This document shows positions 1 through 11,329 of a stretch of 42,515 nucleotides of DNA, piece after piece. The stretch lies in the NCBI GenBank assembly GCA_030696525.1, contig JAUYSB010000180.1:1-42515 (forward strand), in the 5' to 3' direction. Below the pieces are notes generated by a model that saw only the letters and a program-made list of their open reading frames with translations, was not told the DNA's origin and did no database searches. A program made the position numbers and the translations under genes. The stretch is from Hydrogenophaga sp. (GTDB lineage Bacteria > Pseudomonadota > Gammaproteobacteria > Burkholderiales > Burkholderiaceae_C). Position 1 is the first letter of the stretch. Each line of letters starts with the position of its first letter.

Positions 1-1304
1 TTGGTCTGCTCGGCGGCAATCTGGCCCAGGCCGCCCGCGATCATGATGGGCTTGTGGTAGCCGCGCGTCACGCCGCCCACGTCTTGTTCGTACTCGCGGA
101 AATAGCCCAGCAGGTTGGGACGGCCGAACTCATTGTTAAAGGCAGCGCCACCCAGCGGGCCCTCGGTCATGATCTGCAGCGGGCTGGCGATGTGCTCGGG
201 TTTGCCGCCCGGCTGGTCACTCAAACCGCCCCAAAGTTTGGAGACCGTGAAACCGGTCAGGCCCGCCTTGGGCTTGGAGCCCCGGCCGGTGGCGCCCTCG
301 TCGCGGATTTCACCGCCCGCGCCGGTGGAGGCGCCGGGGAACGGGGAAATCGCGGTCGGGTGGTTGTGGGTTTCCACCTTCATCAGGATGTGGTGGGTGG
401 CGGCTTCCGCTTGGTACGCTGGCGACGTGTTCACATCGGCGCGGGCCACGAAGCGCTCGAGCTGGTGGCCTTCCATGATGGAGGCGTTGTCGGAATAGGC
501 CACGACCGTGTGCTGCGGGCTGCTCTGGTGCGTGTGGCGGATCATGCCGATCAGGCTTGTGTCCTGCGCCACGCCGTCGATGGTGAACTGCGCGTTGAAA
601 ATCTTGTGGCGGCAGTGTTCGCTGTTGGCCTGCGCAAACATCATCAGCTCGACGTCGGTCGGGTTGCGCTTCAAGCCCTTGAAGGCGTTGACCAGGTAGT
701 CGATCTCGTCGTCGGCCAGGGCCAGGCCCCAGTCGGTGTTGGCTTTTTCCAGTGCAGCGCGTCCGCCACCCAGCACGTCCACATGCTCCATCGGTGCGGG
801 GTGCAGCTCGGTGAACAGGGCTTCGGCCTGGCTGCGCTCGGTGCTCACGGCCTCGGTCATGCGGTCGTGCAGCAGATCGGCCACGGCGCGCAACTGGGCC
901 TCATTCAGGCTGGCCTTGCCCAGCAGACCGCTTTTCAGGCCGAGGCGGAATTCCACCAGGCGCTCCACGCGGTGCAGCGCCAGGCCGCAGTTGTGCGCGA
1001 TGTCGGTGGCTTTGGAGGCCCAGGGCGAGACGGTGCCCAGGCGCGGCATGACCAGCAGTGCCGGACCAGCGGCCTTTTCAAGGGCCAGATGTGCCTCGGT
1101 GGCCGGCTCGCCATAGGTCAGCAGCTGCCCCAGTCGGTCCACGGTGGCGGCGTCGGGTGCCGCATCGAACGACGCCAGGTGCACGAAGCGGGCGCTCAGG
1201 CCCGTGATCTTGTCGGACACCGCTTGCAAGCGGGGCAGGAGTTGCTGGACTTTGAAGTCGCTGACGGCATTGCCGCCGTCAAAAAAGCGCAGATGCAGGG
1301 TCAC
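1..1304 (-). CDS. purL: Phosphoribosylformylglycinamidine synthase (PurL), N-terminal part, runs off the left window edge
   Basis: Minus-strand translation from GTG at 1304: [26 protein letters not shown]...[21 protein letters not shown]...[34 protein letters not shown]..., diagnostic PurL motifs. Not in the supplied ORF track, which lists only antisense frames here. Confidence 0.95.
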   Translation of the reverse strand, partial: MTLHLRFFDGGNAVSDFKVQQLLPRLQAVSDKITGLSARFVHLASFDAAPDAATVDRLGQLLTYGEPATEAHLALEKAAGPALLVMPRLGTVSPWASKATDIAHNCGLALHRVERLVEFRLGLKSGLLGKASLNEAQLRAVADLLHDRMTEAVSTERSQAEALFTELHPAPMEHVDVLGGGRAALEKANTDWGLALADDEIDYLVNAFKGLKRNPTDVELMMFAQANSEHCRHKIFNAQFTIDGVAQDTSLIGMIRHTHQSSPQHTVVAYSDNASIMEGHQLERFVARADVNTSPAYQAEAATHHILMKVETHNHPTAISPFPGASTGAGGEIRDEGATGRGSKPKAGLTGFTVSKLWGGLSDQPGGKPEHIASPLQIMTEGPLGGAAFNNEFGRPNLLGYFREYEQDVGGVTRGYHKPIMIAGGLGQIAAEQT

Positions 1305-1364
1305 AGTGGGTGGCCTTGGGGCTGAGGGGCGCAGGGTGCACCCGGGGATGGGTGGAAACCCGGA

Positions 1365-1370
1365 ATTTTA
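1365..1370 (-). promoter_or_regulatory. Candidate -10 element (TAAAAT) for purL
   Basis: Minus-strand GGGTAAAATTCCGGG about 60 nt upstream of the purL GTG; no clear -35. Confidence 0.35.
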
Positions 1371-1441
1371 CCCGGGGCCACCTGCCTCTGAGCCTTGAGC
1401 CCGGGGAGCCCGGGCCGGTGTTGTTCAGGCGACGTGCCGAA

Positions 1442-1885
1442 TCAATACGCCTGGGTCGCGCTCAGCGCATGCGCCAGCTGGGCCATGGCCTGGGTGGACA
1501 CGTAGCCGGCATAGCTGGCGCCGTGTTGGCAGTGGTTGTTGTCGCTGCTGTACTTGCGCTTGTTGCCCGCCTCGGTGATCTCCAGCACGTAAATCGTGCT
1601 GTTTTCGTTGCAATGCAGGTTGGCGCGGGTGGGTGCCAGGCCCTGGATCATGGCTTTGACGTCTTCGCTGGCCACCGACAGGTCGGTGTTGTAAGCCACC
1701 TTGCGCCGGTTGAGGTTGGCGTTCAGGTCGTCGTACACCACGAGCCGCACATCGGCATGAAAACCGTTCCACAAGGCCGCGAGTCGCTCGGATTCAGAGG
1801 CTGACACCTGCGAACTGCAAGCCACCAGCTGCTGCCCCAGCACGGCCGTGACGGCCAAAACGGCGAATGAGCGAAATGTGATCAT
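1442..1885 (-). CDS. Small putative lipoprotein/secreted protein, function unknown
   Basis: 147 aa, signal peptide with lipobox-like LVAC (MITFRSFAVLAVTAVLGQQLVACSSQ). No family recognised. Confidence 0.75.
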   Translation of the reverse strand: MITFRSFAVLAVTAVLGQQLVACSSQVSASESERLAALWNGFHADVRLVVYDDLNANLNRRKVAYNTDLSVASEDVKAMIQGLAPTRANLHCNENSTIYVLEITEAGNKRKYSSDNNHCQHGASYAGYVSTQAMAQLAHALSATQAY

Positions 1886-2100
1886 GGTCCTCTCCCTGGG
1901 TGGGCGCTTGTTTGGGTGTCTGCCGTCTGGTCAGAACCCTGCACCTCATGGGACTGAATTACATCACCGAAGCCCTTTAAAAGTTAAATTTAGAAGTCAA
2001 CATTTTGTCAAACGAGACTTTTTGCGAGGGCAAACCACACGGCAAAGTGGGCCGCCCAGGGGCACAGGCCCTATACACAGCGCGCGGCAATGTCAACTGC

Positions 2101-2106
2101 GATAAT
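2101..2106 (+). promoter_or_regulatory. Candidate -10 element GATAAT for map, 8 nt before ATG
   Basis: GATAATCGCGACCCATGAAC; nearly identical to the sequence before dapC. Confidence 0.45.
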
Positions 2107-2114
2107 CGCGACCC

Positions 2115-2936
2115 ATGAACATCACCTACAAGGACGCGGCCGGTGCGGCCGGCATGCGCTTGGCGGGACGACTGGCCGCCGAGGTGCTGGACCACCTGAC
2201 CCCGCTCATCGTGCCCGGCATCACGACCAAGGAAATCGACCGCATCGCGGCCGAAGTCATGAAACAACAGGGCTCGGTGTCGGCCACCATCGGCTACCAG
2301 CCCGGTGGCTACCCGCCCTACCCGGCCCACCTGTGCACCTCGGTCAACCACGTGGTCTGCCACGGCATACCGAACGACAAGCCGCTGAAAAAGGGCGACA
2401 TCGTCAACGTGGACGTGACCGTCATCAAGGACGGCTGGTACGGCGACACCAGCCGCATGTTCCTGGTGGGCGAGTGCTCCATTGCCGCCAAGCGCCTGTG
2501 CCAGCTGACCTTCGAGGCCATGTGGAAAGGCATTGACATGGTGCGTCCCGGCATCCGCCTGGGCGACATTGGCCACACCATCCAGACCTTTGCCGAGAGC
2601 AACGGCTTCTCGGTCGTGCGCGAGTTCTGTGGCCACGGCATCGGTCAGAACTTCCACGAAGACCCGCAGGTGCTGCACTACGGGCGCCCCGGCACCGGCG
2701 TGGAGCTGGTGCCGGGCATGGCCTTCACCATCGAGCCTATGATCAACCTGGGCCGCCGCGAGGTGAAGGAACTGGGCAACGACGGCTGGACCATCATCAC
2801 CAAGGACCGCTCGCTTTCAGCCCAGTGGGAACACACCGTGTTCGTGACCGACAGCGGCTACGAAGTGATGACGCTTTCGGCCGCATGCCCGCCGCCGCCC
2901 GCCTTCGTGGTGAACGGCGTGGCCACCAGCGCCTGA
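2115..2936 (+). CDS. map: Type I methionine aminopeptidase
   Basis: MNITYKDAAGAAGMRLAGRLAAEVL..., GYPPYPAHLCTSVNHVVCHGIP, VREFCGHGIGQNFHEDPQVLHYG, MAFTIEPM; canonical MetAP motifs. Confidence 0.96.
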   Translation: MNITYKDAAGAAGMRLAGRLAAEVLDHLTPLIVPGITTKEIDRIAAEVMKQQGSVSATIGYQPGGYPPYPAHLCTSVNHVVCHGIPNDKPLKKGDIVNVDVTVIKDGWYGDTSRMFLVGECSIAAKRLCQLTFEAMWKGIDMVRPGIRLGDIGHTIQTFAESNGFSVVREFCGHGIGQNFHEDPQVLHYGRPGTGVELVPGMAFTIEPMINLGRREVKELGNDGWTIITKDRSLSAQWEHTVFVTDSGYEVMTLSAACPPPPAFVVNGVATSA

Positions 2937-2948
2937 CGGCCGCGCGCC

Positions 2949-5603
2949 ATGCCCGAGGTGGTCAACGACGCCGATTTCGCGGCCCTGCGCCAGCGCTACA
3001 AACAAGACAAAGCCGCCCTGTTCGAGCGCCTGGCGCACAGCGGCAGCAGCACACGTGGTGTGCGCACAGCCCTGTACGCGCTGGCCCGCCTGACCGACCA
3101 GGCGCTGTCGGAGCTGTGGGCGCGCGCGGGTTTTGGTGCCCATTTCAGCCTGGTGGCGGTGGGCGGCTACGGGCGCAGCGAGCTGTTTCCGTATTCCGAT
3201 GTGGATGTGCTGCTGCTGCTGCCGGACGACGCCAGCCCCGATGCCGACGCAGCGCTGAAAACCCGCATCGAAGCCTTCATCGGCAGCTGCTGGGACCTGG
3301 GCCTGGACATCGGCTCCAGCGTGCGCACCGTGGCCGACTGTGTGGCCGAGGCCGCCAAAGACGTGACCGTCTTGACCTCCTTGCTTGAATGCCGCCTCAT
3401 CGTCGGGCAACGGGCGCGCTTCACGGCGCTCTCGCGCGCCTTGACCGAGGCCATGGACCCCAAGGCCTTTTTTGTGGCCAAGCAGCTGGAAATGCGCCAG
3501 CGCCACCAGAAGTTCGAGAACACCCCCTACGCGCTGGAACCCAACTGCAAGGAGTCGCCCGGTGGCCTGCGCGACCTGCAGATCATCCTGTGGGTGGCCA
3601 AGGCGGCGGGCCTGGGCCGCAGCTGGGACGAGCTGGCCCGCAAAGGCCTGGCCACGCCTCTGGAGGCGCGCCAGATCAAGGCCAACGAGGCCTTGCTGAG
3701 CCTCATCCGCGCACGCCTGCACCTGATTGCGCACCGGCGCGAAGACCGCCTGGTGTTCGACCTCCAAACCGCCGTGGCCGAGTCCTTCGGCCTCAAGCCG
3801 CAGTTGCCCGCCGAAGGCAGTGCCAGCGCGCGCGGCGCGCGCCGTGCCAGCGAGGCGCTGATGCGCCGCTACTACTGGGCGGCCAAGGCCGTGACCCAGC
3901 TCAACCAGATCCTGCTGCTCAACATCGAGGAACGCCTGGCCAGCGACGAAGCGCGCTCGGCCACGCTGCGGCCCATCAACGAGCGCTTTTTCGACCGTGG
4001 CGGCATGCTGGAGGTGGCCAGCGACCACCTGTATGTGCAGCAGCCGCACGCCATCCTGGAAACCTTCCTGCTCTACCAGACCACGGTGGGCATCAAGGGG
4101 CTGTCGGCCCGCACCCTGCGCGCGCTCTACAACGCGCGACCGGTGATGAACGCGAAGTTCCGCGCCGACCCGGTCAACCGGGCCACCTTCCGCAGCATCC
4201 TCATGGAGTCCGAAGGCATCACCCACGCCATGCGGCTGATGAACCAGACCTCGGTGCTGGGCCGCTACCTCTGGGTATTCCGGCACATCGTGGGCCAGAT
4301 GCAGCACGACCTGTTCCACGTCTACACGGTGGACCAGCACATCCTGATGGTCCTGCGCAATGTTCGCCGCTTCTTCATTGCCGAGCATTCGCACGAATAC
4401 CCGTTCTGCTCCCAACTGGCCGCCGGCTGGGACAAGCCCTGGATCCTCTACATCGCGGCGCTGTTCCACGACATCGCCAAGGGCCGTGGCGGCGACCACT
4501 CCGACCTCGGCGCCAAAGACGTGCGCGTGTTCTGCCGCCAGCACGCCATCCCCAAGGAAGACGCCGAGCTGGTGGCCTTTCTGGTGCAGGAGCACCTGAG
4601 CATGAGCCAGATCGCGCAAAAGGCCGATCTCAGCGACCCCGAGGTGATTGCCGCTTTCGCGCAGCGCGTGGGCACCGAGCGGCGGCTGACCGCGCTCTAC
4701 CTGCTGACTGTGGCCGACATCCGTGGCACCTCACCGAAGGTCTGGAACGCCTGGAAAGCCCGGCTGCTGGAAGACCTGTACCGCTACACCCTTCGCGCCC
4801 TGGGTGGGCGCGCGCCCGACCCCGACGCGGTGATCGAGGCCCGCAAGCGCGACGCCCTCACCCTGCTGGCCCTGCACGCCCTGCCCCACATGGCTCACAA
4901 GGCCTTGTGGGACCAGCTTGACGTGAGCTATTTCATGCGCCACGACGCCAGCGACATTGCCTGGCACACGCGGCAGGTGTCGCGCGAGCTTGCGCGCGCG
5001 CCCGAACAGCCCTTCACCCCCACCATCGTGCGTTCCCGCATTTCGCCCGATGGCGAAGGCCTGCAGGTGCTGGTCTACGCCCAGGACCAGAACGACCTGT
5101 TCGTGCGCATCTGCGGCTACTTCGACCAGGCCGGTTTCAGCATCCTGGACGCCAAGGTGCACACCACCCGCGACGGCCACGCGCTCGACACCTTCCAGGT
5201 CGTGGCGCCGACCATGTCCGACCACTACCGCGAGCTCATCAGCATGGTGGAATCGGGCCTGTGCCGGGCCATCGAGGCCAAGGGCGAGCTGCCCGCGCCC
5301 AGCCGCGGCCGCCTGTCGCGCCGCGTCAAGAGCTTCCCCGTCATCCCGCGCGTGGATCTCCGCCCTGACGAAAAGGCGCAACGCTGGCTGCTCAGCGTCT
5401 CGGCCAGCGACCGCACCGGCCTGCTCTACTGCATTGCCCGCGTGCTGGCCCGCCATGGCATCAGCCTGCAACTGGCCAAGATCACCACCCTGGGCGAGCG
5501 GGTGGAAGACACCTTCCTCATCAGCGGCCTGCACCTGCAGCACAACCGCACCCAGATCGAGATCGAGACCGAGTTGCTGGACGTGCTCAAGCAGGGCGCC
5601 TGA
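2949..5603 (+). CDS. glnD: [Protein-PII] uridylyltransferase/uridylyl-removing enzyme
   Basis: 884 aa; NTase motif [23 protein letters not shown] domain ([15 protein letters not shown]), two C-terminal ACT regions; adjacent to map as is common. Confidence 0.96.
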   Translation: MPEVVNDADFAALRQRYKQDKAALFERLAHSGSSTRGVRTALYALARLTDQALSELWARAGFGAHFSLVAVGGYGRSELFPYSDVDVLLLLPDDASPDADAALKTRIEAFIGSCWDLGLDIGSSVRTVADCVAEAAKDVTVLTSLLECRLIVGQRARFTALSRALTEAMDPKAFFVAKQLEMRQRHQKFENTPYALEPNCKESPGGLRDLQIILWVAKAAGLGRSWDELARKGLATPLEARQIKANEALLSLIRARLHLIAHRREDRLVFDLQTAVAESFGLKPQLPAEGSASARGARRASEALMRRYYWAAKAVTQLNQILLLNIEERLASDEARSATLRPINERFFDRGGMLEVASDHLYVQQPHAILETFLLYQTTVGIKGLSARTLRALYNARPVMNAKFRADPVNRATFRSILMESEGITHAMRLMNQTSVLGRYLWVFRHIVGQMQHDLFHVYTVDQHILMVLRNVRRFFIAEHSHEYPFCSQLAAGWDKPWILYIAALFHDIAKGRGGDHSDLGAKDVRVFCRQHAIPKEDAELVAFLVQEHLSMSQIAQKADLSDPEVIAAFAQRVGTERRLTALYLLTVADIRGTSPKVWNAWKARLLEDLYRYTLRALGGRAPDPDAVIEARKRDALTLLALHALPHMAHKALWDQLDVSYFMRHDASDIAWHTRQVSRELARAPEQPFTPTIVRSRISPDGEGLQVLVYAQDQNDLFVRICGYFDQAGFSILDAKVHTTRDGHALDTFQVVAPTMSDHYRELISMVESGLCRAIEAKGELPAPSRGRLSRRVKSFPVIPRVDLRPDEKAQRWLLSVSASDRTGLLYCIARVLARHGISLQLAKITTLGERVEDTFLISGLHLQHNRTQIEIETELLDVLKQGA

Positions 5604-8600
5604 ACAGGCGGCCGAACCACAGGGCGACGTCATCCACCAGGGTGAACACCGCCGGGATGACCAGCAGACTCAGGAAAGTGGAGGTGATCAGCCCGCCGAT
5701 CACGGCCACCGCCATGGGCGAGCGGAAGCTGCTGTCGGCCGCGCCCCAGCCCACCGCAATCGGCAACATGCCCGCGCCCATGGCGATGGTGGTCATGACG
5801 ATGGGCCGCGCGCGCTTGTGGCAGGCGTCGAGGATGGCGTCGAGCCGGTTCATGCCCGCCACCGCGGGCCGTCCGTCGCTGCCGTCGTGCCCACGCCGTG
5901 CCTCGATGGCGTACTCCACCAGCAGGATGGAGTTTTTGGTGGCCACGCCCATGAGCATGATCAGGCCGATCAGCGAAGGCATGGAAAAGCTCTTGTTGGT
6001 CAGCAGCAGCGCCACAAACGCGCCGCCCAGCGACAGCGGCAGCGCCGCCAGGATGGTGACAGGGTGCAGAAAGGCCTTGAACAGCAGCACCAGCACGATG
6101 TAGATACACAACACGCCGGTCAGCATCGCCAGGCCAAAGCTGGCGAACAGCTCGCCCTGCACCTCGGCGTCACCAATCTCGATCACCTTCACACCGGCCG
6201 GCAGGCTGTTGACGCTGGGCAACCTGTCCACCGCCGACTTCATGTCGCCCAGGGCGATGCCGGCGAGTTCGACTTCGAAGTTGATGTTGCGCGAGCGGTC
6301 GTAGCGGTCGATCACGGCCGGGCCGCCACCAAAGCTCAGGCTGGCCACCTGCTCCAGCATCACGGGCCCTCGTGAGCCCGGCACGGCCAGCCGCCCCAGC
6401 ATGGACAGGTCCTGCCGCGCCTCAACGTCGAGCTTGACCACGATGGGCACCTGACGCTGCGGCAGGTTGAGCTTGGGCAGCGCGCTGTCGTAGTCGCCCA
6501 CGGTGGCGATGCGCAAGGTCTCGGCGATGGCGTTGCTGGTCACGCCCAGGTCGGCGGCGCGCGCCAGGTCGGGCGTGACGATGATCTCGGTGCGCACCAG
6601 CGCGGCGGTGGACTGTATGCTGCCCACGCCCGGTATGGTGCGCAGATCGCGTTCGATGCCGCGCGCGGCCTCGGCCATCGCGCGGGTGTCGTTGCCGGTC
6701 AGCGTCAGGATGTATTTTTCACCCGAGCCGCCCAGGCCCACCTTGCTGCGCACGCCCGGCAATTCGGCCATGGCCTCGCGGATCTGGTTCTCGAGCACCT
6801 GCTTGCGCGGGCGCTGGCCGCGCGGGTCCAGCTGAATGGTCAACGCCGCCTTGCGCGACTCGGCCGCGCCCTGGGGCGCAAACGGGTCGGTGCCGGCCGA
6901 GCCCGAACCAATGGTGGTGTAGACCGACTTCACATGTGGCACGGCCGCCACCAGCAGACGCGCCCTTTCCGATGTGGCCACCGTCTGCGCCAAGGTGGCC
7001 CCGGGCGCCAGCTCCAGGTAGACCTGGGTCTGCGAGTTGTCGTCGGCCGGAATGAAGCCCTGCGGCAGCAGCGGGATCAGCATCAGCGAACCGACAAAAA
7101 ACAGACCGGCACCGATCATGGTGATCCAGCGGTGGCGTATGCACCACGCGGCCCAATGGCGGTAGTGGTCCAGCCAGGCCGGCTCCTTCTGGTTGTGCAG
7201 CCAGGCCCAACCCCAACCCAGCACGCGGTGGCGCTGCGCCCAACCGGGGCGCTGGGTGGCGTCCAGCACCGGCTTCATCAGGTAGGCCGCCATCATGGGC
7301 GTGAGCGCGCGCGCCACCACCAGCGAGGCGAACACCGCAAACGAGGCCGTCCAGCCGAACTGCTTGAAAAACTTGCCCGGAATGCCCGACATGAAGGCGG
7401 TGGGCAGAAACACGGCAATCAAGGTGAAGGTGGTGGCAATCACCGCGAGGCCAATCTCGTCGGCGGCCTCCATCGCCGCCTGGTACGGCGTCTTGCCCAT
7501 GCGCATGTGGCGCACGATGTTTTCCACCTCGACGATGGCGTCGTCCACCAGGATGCCGATCACCAGCGACAGCGCCAGCAGCGTCACCACGTTGATGGTG
7601 AACCCCATGTAGTGCATGCCGATGAAGGCCGGAATGGCCGACAGCGGCAGCGCCACGGCCGAGACGATGGTGGCCCGCAGATCGCGCAGGAACAGCCAGA
7701 CCACCAGCACCGCCAGCAGCGCGCCTTCATACAGCAGCGTCATGGAGGCGTTGAACTCCTCCTCCACCGGCGTCACGAAATCAAAAGACTCGGTGATGCG
7801 CAGGTCGGGCCGCGCGGCGCGCAGTTCAGCGAGACGGGCGCGCACGCCATGGCCCACCTCCACCTCGCTGGCGCCGCGGCTGCGCGCCACCTCGAAACCC
7901 ACCACCGGCTTGCCGTCCAGAAAGGCGGCGGCCGTGGGATCGGCCACGGTGTCCACCACGCGGGCGATCTGGTCCAGCCGCACGCGGCGGCCGTCCGACA
8001 GCGCGATTTCCATGGCCGCCAGCGCCTGCGCCGAGCCCAGCGCCGACAGCGTGCGCAGTGGCTGCTGGCTGCCGCCGAGCTCGGCCTTGCCGCCCGCGCT
8101 CTCGATCTGCACCTTGGCCAACTGGCGCGAGACATCGGCCGCCGTGGCGCCCAAGGCCAGCAGGCGCATCGGGTCCAGCTGCACCTGCACCTCGCGGCTG
8201 ACGCCACCCACCCGGTTGACCGCGCCCACGCCGCGCACCGACAGCAGCAGCTTGGCCACGTCGTTGTCCACAAACCACGACAGCGCCTCGTCGTCCATGC
8301 GGTCCGAGGCCACGGTGTAGGCCAGCACGGCGCCGCCGGCCAGCTCCAGCTTGTTGATGATGGGCTCGCGCAGGTCGCCCGGCAGGTCGCCGCGCACCTT
8401 GGCCACGGCCGAGCGCACGTCGTCCAGCGCCTCCTGCGTGTTTTTCTCGATGCGGAACTCGGCGGTGATGGAGACCGAGCCGTCCTGCACCTTGGTGTAG
8501 ATGTGCTTGAGCCCCTGCAGCGAGGCCAGGCTGTTCTCGATCTTGCGCGCAACGTCGTTTTCCAGCTGGTTGGGAGCCGCACCCGGCAGGCTGGCCACGA

Positions 8601-8739
8601 TGGTGATGTTGGGCACGTCCAGGTCCGGGAAGTTCTGCACCTTCATGGACTGGAACGAGAGCAGCCCCGCCAGCGTCAGCATGACGAACAGCATGGCCGC
8701 CGGAATGGGGTTGCGTATGGACCAGGCGGAAACGTTCAT
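5587..8739 (-). CDS. RND efflux transporter permease (AcrB/HAE family)
   Basis: 1050 aa, [47 protein letters not shown]..., [32 protein letters not shown]; typical RND architecture. Confidence 0.94.
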   Translation of the reverse strand: MNVSAWSIRNPIPAAMLFVMLTLAGLLSFQSMKVQNFPDLDVPNITIVASLPGAAPNQLENDVARKIENSLASLQGLKHIYTKVQDGSVSITAEFRIEKNTQEALDDVRSAVAKVRGDLPGDLREPIINKLELAGGAVLAYTVASDRMDDEALSWFVDNDVAKLLLSVRGVGAVNRVGGVSREVQVQLDPMRLLALGATAADVSRQLAKVQIESAGGKAELGGSQQPLRTLSALGSAQALAAMEIALSDGRRVRLDQIARVVDTVADPTAAAFLDGKPVVGFEVARSRGASEVEVGHGVRARLAELRAARPDLRITESFDFVTPVEEEFNASMTLLYEGALLAVLVVWLFLRDLRATIVSAVALPLSAIPAFIGMHYMGFTINVVTLLALSLVIGILVDDAIVEVENIVRHMRMGKTPYQAAMEAADEIGLAVIATTFTLIAVFLPTAFMSGIPGKFFKQFGWTASFAVFASLVVARALTPMMAAYLMKPVLDATQRPGWAQRHRVLGWGWAWLHNQKEPAWLDHYRHWAAWCIRHRWITMIGAGLFFVGSLMLIPLLPQGFIPADDNSQTQVYLELAPGATLAQTVATSERARLLVAAVPHVKSVYTTIGSGSAGTDPFAPQGAAESRKAALTIQLDPRGQRPRKQVLENQIREAMAELPGVRSKVGLGGSGEKYILTLTGNDTRAMAEAARGIERDLRTIPGVGSIQSTAALVRTEIIVTPDLARAADLGVTSNAIAETLRIATVGDYDSALPKLNLPQRQVPIVVKLDVEARQDLSMLGRLAVPGSRGPVMLEQVASLSFGGGPAVIDRYDRSRNINFEVELAGIALGDMKSAVDRLPSVNSLPAGVKVIEIGDAEVQGELFASFGLAMLTGVLCIYIVLVLLFKAFLHPVTILAALPLSLGGAFVALLLTNKSFSMPSLIGLIMLMGVATKNSILLVEYAIEARRGHDGSDGRPAVAGMNRLDAILDACHKRARPIVMTTIAMGAGMLPIAVGWGAADSSFRSPMAVAVIGGLITSTFLSLLVIPAVFTLVDDVALWFGRLFRRPA

Positions 8740-8751
8740 GGCGCCCTGCCC

Positions 8752-9873
8752 TTACTGGGCGACCTTGACCAGGTCGCCCTCGTTGAGGAAACCCGCGCCC
8801 TGCACGGCCACACGCTCCTCGGCCTTGAGCCCTTGCAGCACTTCGACCACGTCGCCCACACGCCGGCCCGTCTCGACCTTGCGCTGTGCCACCTTGTTCT
8901 GCGCATCGACCACGAACACATAGCTGTGGCCGTCGCGCTGCACCACGGCCTGGGCCGGCACCGTCAGTGCGCTGCTCGCGGGCAGTACAAAACGCCCACG
9001 CGCAAAGGTGTTGGCCTTGAGTTCGGCGTGGCGCGGCAGGTCCACATAGACCAGGATGTTGCGGGTTTGCGGGTCGGCACTGGGCGCGATGGCGCGCACC
9101 GTGCCGCCCAGCGTGGTGCCGCTGGCCAGCGTGACCTCGGCCTTCTGGCCACGCGCGACGCGGGCGATCTCGGTCGGCGTGACCTCGGCCCGCCACTCCA
9201 TGCGCCCCTGGCGCAACAGGCGAAACAGCTCCTGGCCAGCACCCACCACCGCGCCCACCGTGGCCACGCGGGCTGAAATCACACCGTCGTCGGGCGCCAG
9301 CAGGCGGGTGTGGTCCAGCCGCACACGCGTGGCCGCCACCACCGCCTGCGAGGCCTCCCATTGCGCCTTGGCCACTTTCTCAGCCGTCAGGTACTGCGAC
9401 ATCTGCGAGGCCGACAGCGCGCCGCTGTCCTGGATCGAGCGGGCGCGGTTGGCGTCGGCCTGGGCGCTCTCGAACTGCGCCTGGGCCTGCAACACGGCCG
9501 CCTGGGCCTGCAGGGTTTCTGCCTGCGCGGTGTCGGCCGCAAAACGCGCCAGCTCCTGCCCGCGCTTGACGACGTCGCCCACGTTGACGTGCACCGCCGC
9601 CAGCCGAAGTCCGTTCACTTCGGCGCCCACGCTGGCTTCCTGCCAGGCCACCACATTGCCGTTGGCCAGCAAGCTGTTGGCCAGGCTGGCCGTGCGCGGC
9701 TGGGCCACGCTCACGGTCAGGGCGGGTTTCGGGGCCGCGGCCGGTGCATCGGCGGCCGGGCTGCGCAAGGACACACCCACCAGCCCCAGGGCCACCAGCA
9801 GCGCCGTTGCCGACACAGGCCAGGCCCGGTGCAGCCGGTTCAGACGGGAATACACAGGTAATGGCAGCTTCAT
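8752..9873 (-). CDS. RND efflux periplasmic adaptor (membrane fusion protein)
   Basis: Start taken as ATG at 9873 (MKLPLPVYSRLNRLHRAWPVSATALLVALG); the track ORF 8752..10920 is over-extended. EVNGLRLAAVHVNVGDVVKRGQELARF is an HlyD/biotinyl-lipoyl-like motif. Start overlaps the OMF stop (ATGA). Confidence 0.92.
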   Translation of the reverse strand: MKLPLPVYSRLNRLHRAWPVSATALLVALGLVGVSLRSPAADAPAAAPKPALTVSVAQPRTASLANSLLANGNVVAWQEASVGAEVNGLRLAAVHVNVGDVVKRGQELARFAADTAQAETLQAQAAVLQAQAQFESAQADANRARSIQDSGALSASQMSQYLTAEKVAKAQWEASQAVVAATRVRLDHTRLLAPDDGVISARVATVGAVVGAGQELFRLLRQGRMEWRAEVTPTEIARVARGQKAEVTLASGTTLGGTVRAIAPSADPQTRNILVYVDLPRHAELKANTFARGRFVLPASSALTVPAQAVVQRDGHSYVFVVDAQNKVAQRKVETGRRVGDVVEVLQGLKAEERVAVQGAGFLNEGDLVKVAQ

Positions 9874-11324
9874 GAGGGCTCTCGGGCAAGCGGTTGTGGG
9901 GCCTCGGCGCTGGCCTGGGCGGGTTCGAAACCACCACCCAGGGCGACATACAGCCGCAGCCAGGCGGCCAGGCGCTCCTGGCGCAGCGACAGGGCGGCGG
10001 TGTCGGCCGCCAGCAGGTAGCGCCGGGCTTCTTCGAGTTCGGCGAGGCTGGCCAGGCCGGCGCCCCAGCGCGACTCGGTGCCGGCCAGCGAACGGCGGTA
10101 GCCCGCCGCCGCCACGTCGGCGGCCTGGGCGCGGTCGGCCAGCGCTGCCAGCGAAAGCAGCGACTGTTCGACTTCGGACACCGCCTGGCGCACCGCGGCG
10201 GCGTAGGCGCTGCCGGCGGCTTCGAAAGCGGCTTCGGCGGCGGCCACCTCGGCGTTCAGCCGCTCGCGGCCCAGCAAGGGCAGGCTCAGGGTCAGCGGCC
10301 CCAGCGACCAGGTGTTGAGCGTGGCGCTGGCGCCCAGTGCGCGCACCCGGTTCACCATCAGGTTGCCCGTCAGGCTCAGGCTGGGCAGCAGCGCGGCCTG
10401 CGCCAAACCCACCGACTGCGCGGCCGCCACCCACTGGCGCTGCGCGCGGTAGACGTCGGGGCGCTGGCGCAGCACGTCGGCCGGCACACCCGGCACGCTC
10501 AGCAGGCCGTCCAGTGGCAGGTCGCGGCGCGGCCGGGCGTCCAGCTGGGCGCGCAGTTCGGGCTCGGCTTGCCCGGTCAGCGCCACCAGCGCCTTGAGCT
10601 GGCGCTCGCACTGGTCGGCCACCGCGAGCACCCGGCCACGGCTCTCGGCGGCGCCGGCGCGCGCCAGCGCGGCCACCGCCGGCGCGGTGAAACCCGCCTG
10701 TTCGGTGGTGGCGGTGGTGTCGGCGGTGCGCTGGCGCGAGGCGCTGTCGGCGCTGGCCACGGCCAGCTGCGTGCGGCACAGCCACCAGCCAAAGTAGACC
10801 TGTGCCACCTCGGCTGCCACCAGCACACGCGCTTCGTGCCAGCCGGCACCGGCCGCGTCCTGGCGCGCTTGTGCAGCGCTCACGCGCGCGCCGTCTTCGC
10901 CCCACAGCGCAAGCGCCCACGAGGCCTGCACCCCCGCACTCAGCACGGTGGCGGCCGGAACGGCGGGGTCGGTGAAGGCGCGGCTGCCGCTCAGCGCACC
11001 GGCCAGTTGCGGGCGGCCTTGCTGTTCAGCCCCGCTGAGCGCGGCGCGCGCGGCAAACACCTGCGCACGCGCGGCAGCCACGTTGGGGCTGAGCTGCTGG
11101 GCGCGAGCGATGCTGGCGGTGAGCAGCGGGTCGTCGAAACGCGACCACCAGTCGGCCAACTGCTGCGTGCCGCCCTGGTGCGGCAGGCGCGGCGCCAGCC
11201 ACGCGGCCGGCGCCGCCACTTCCGGCATGGGCGGCAGGGAGGGTGAGCGCGCCACGCTGCACCCCACCAACATCACCAGCGCCACAGGCGCCAGCCAGGC
11301 GCGCATGAGGGACAAGCGGGGCAT
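9870..11324 (-). CDS. Outer membrane efflux lipoprotein (OprM/NodT family)
   Basis: MPRLSLMRAWLAPVALVMLVGCSVA (lipobox) then two OEP-like repeats; first gene of the tripartite efflux set. The track start at 11333 is TTG; ATG at 11324 or 11306 is more plausible. Confidence 0.92.
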   Translation of the reverse strand: MPRLSLMRAWLAPVALVMLVGCSVARSPSLPPMPEVAAPAAWLAPRLPHQGGTQQLADWWSRFDDPLLTASIARAQQLSPNVAAARAQVFAARAALSGAEQQGRPQLAGALSGSRAFTDPAVPAATVLSAGVQASWALALWGEDGARVSAAQARQDAAGAGWHEARVLVAAEVAQVYFGWWLCRTQLAVASADSASRQRTADTTATTEQAGFTAPAVAALARAGAAESRGRVLAVADQCERQLKALVALTGQAEPELRAQLDARPRRDLPLDGLLSVPGVPADVLRQRPDVYRAQRQWVAAAQSVGLAQAALLPSLSLTGNLMVNRVRALGASATLNTWSLGPLTLSLPLLGRERLNAEVAAAEAAFEAAGSAYAAAVRQAVSEVEQSLLSLAALADRAQAADVAAAGYRRSLAGTESRWGAGLASLAELEEARRYLLAADTAALSLRQERLAAWLRLYVALGGGFEPAQASAEAPQPLAREPS

Positions 11325-11329
11325 GGGGT

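Noticed and set aside
54-1325. 423-aa plus-strand ORF over purL
   Set aside because: Antisense of a clear purL coding frame that runs off the window edge and is missing from the track.
1330-1441. CCCGGG-rich palindromes between the lipoprotein and purL considered as a terminator
   Set aside because: Only short CCCGGG repeats with a weak T-run; the region fits the purL promoter at least as well.
2817-4619. 600-aa minus-strand ORF antisense to glnD
   Set aside because: Same GC-bias artefact; glnD motifs are intact on the plus strand.
6934-9276. 780-aa plus-strand ORF antisense to RND/MFP
   Set aside because: Histidine/glutamine/arginine-rich low-information translation with no motif; opposite strand encodes clear RND and MFP proteins.
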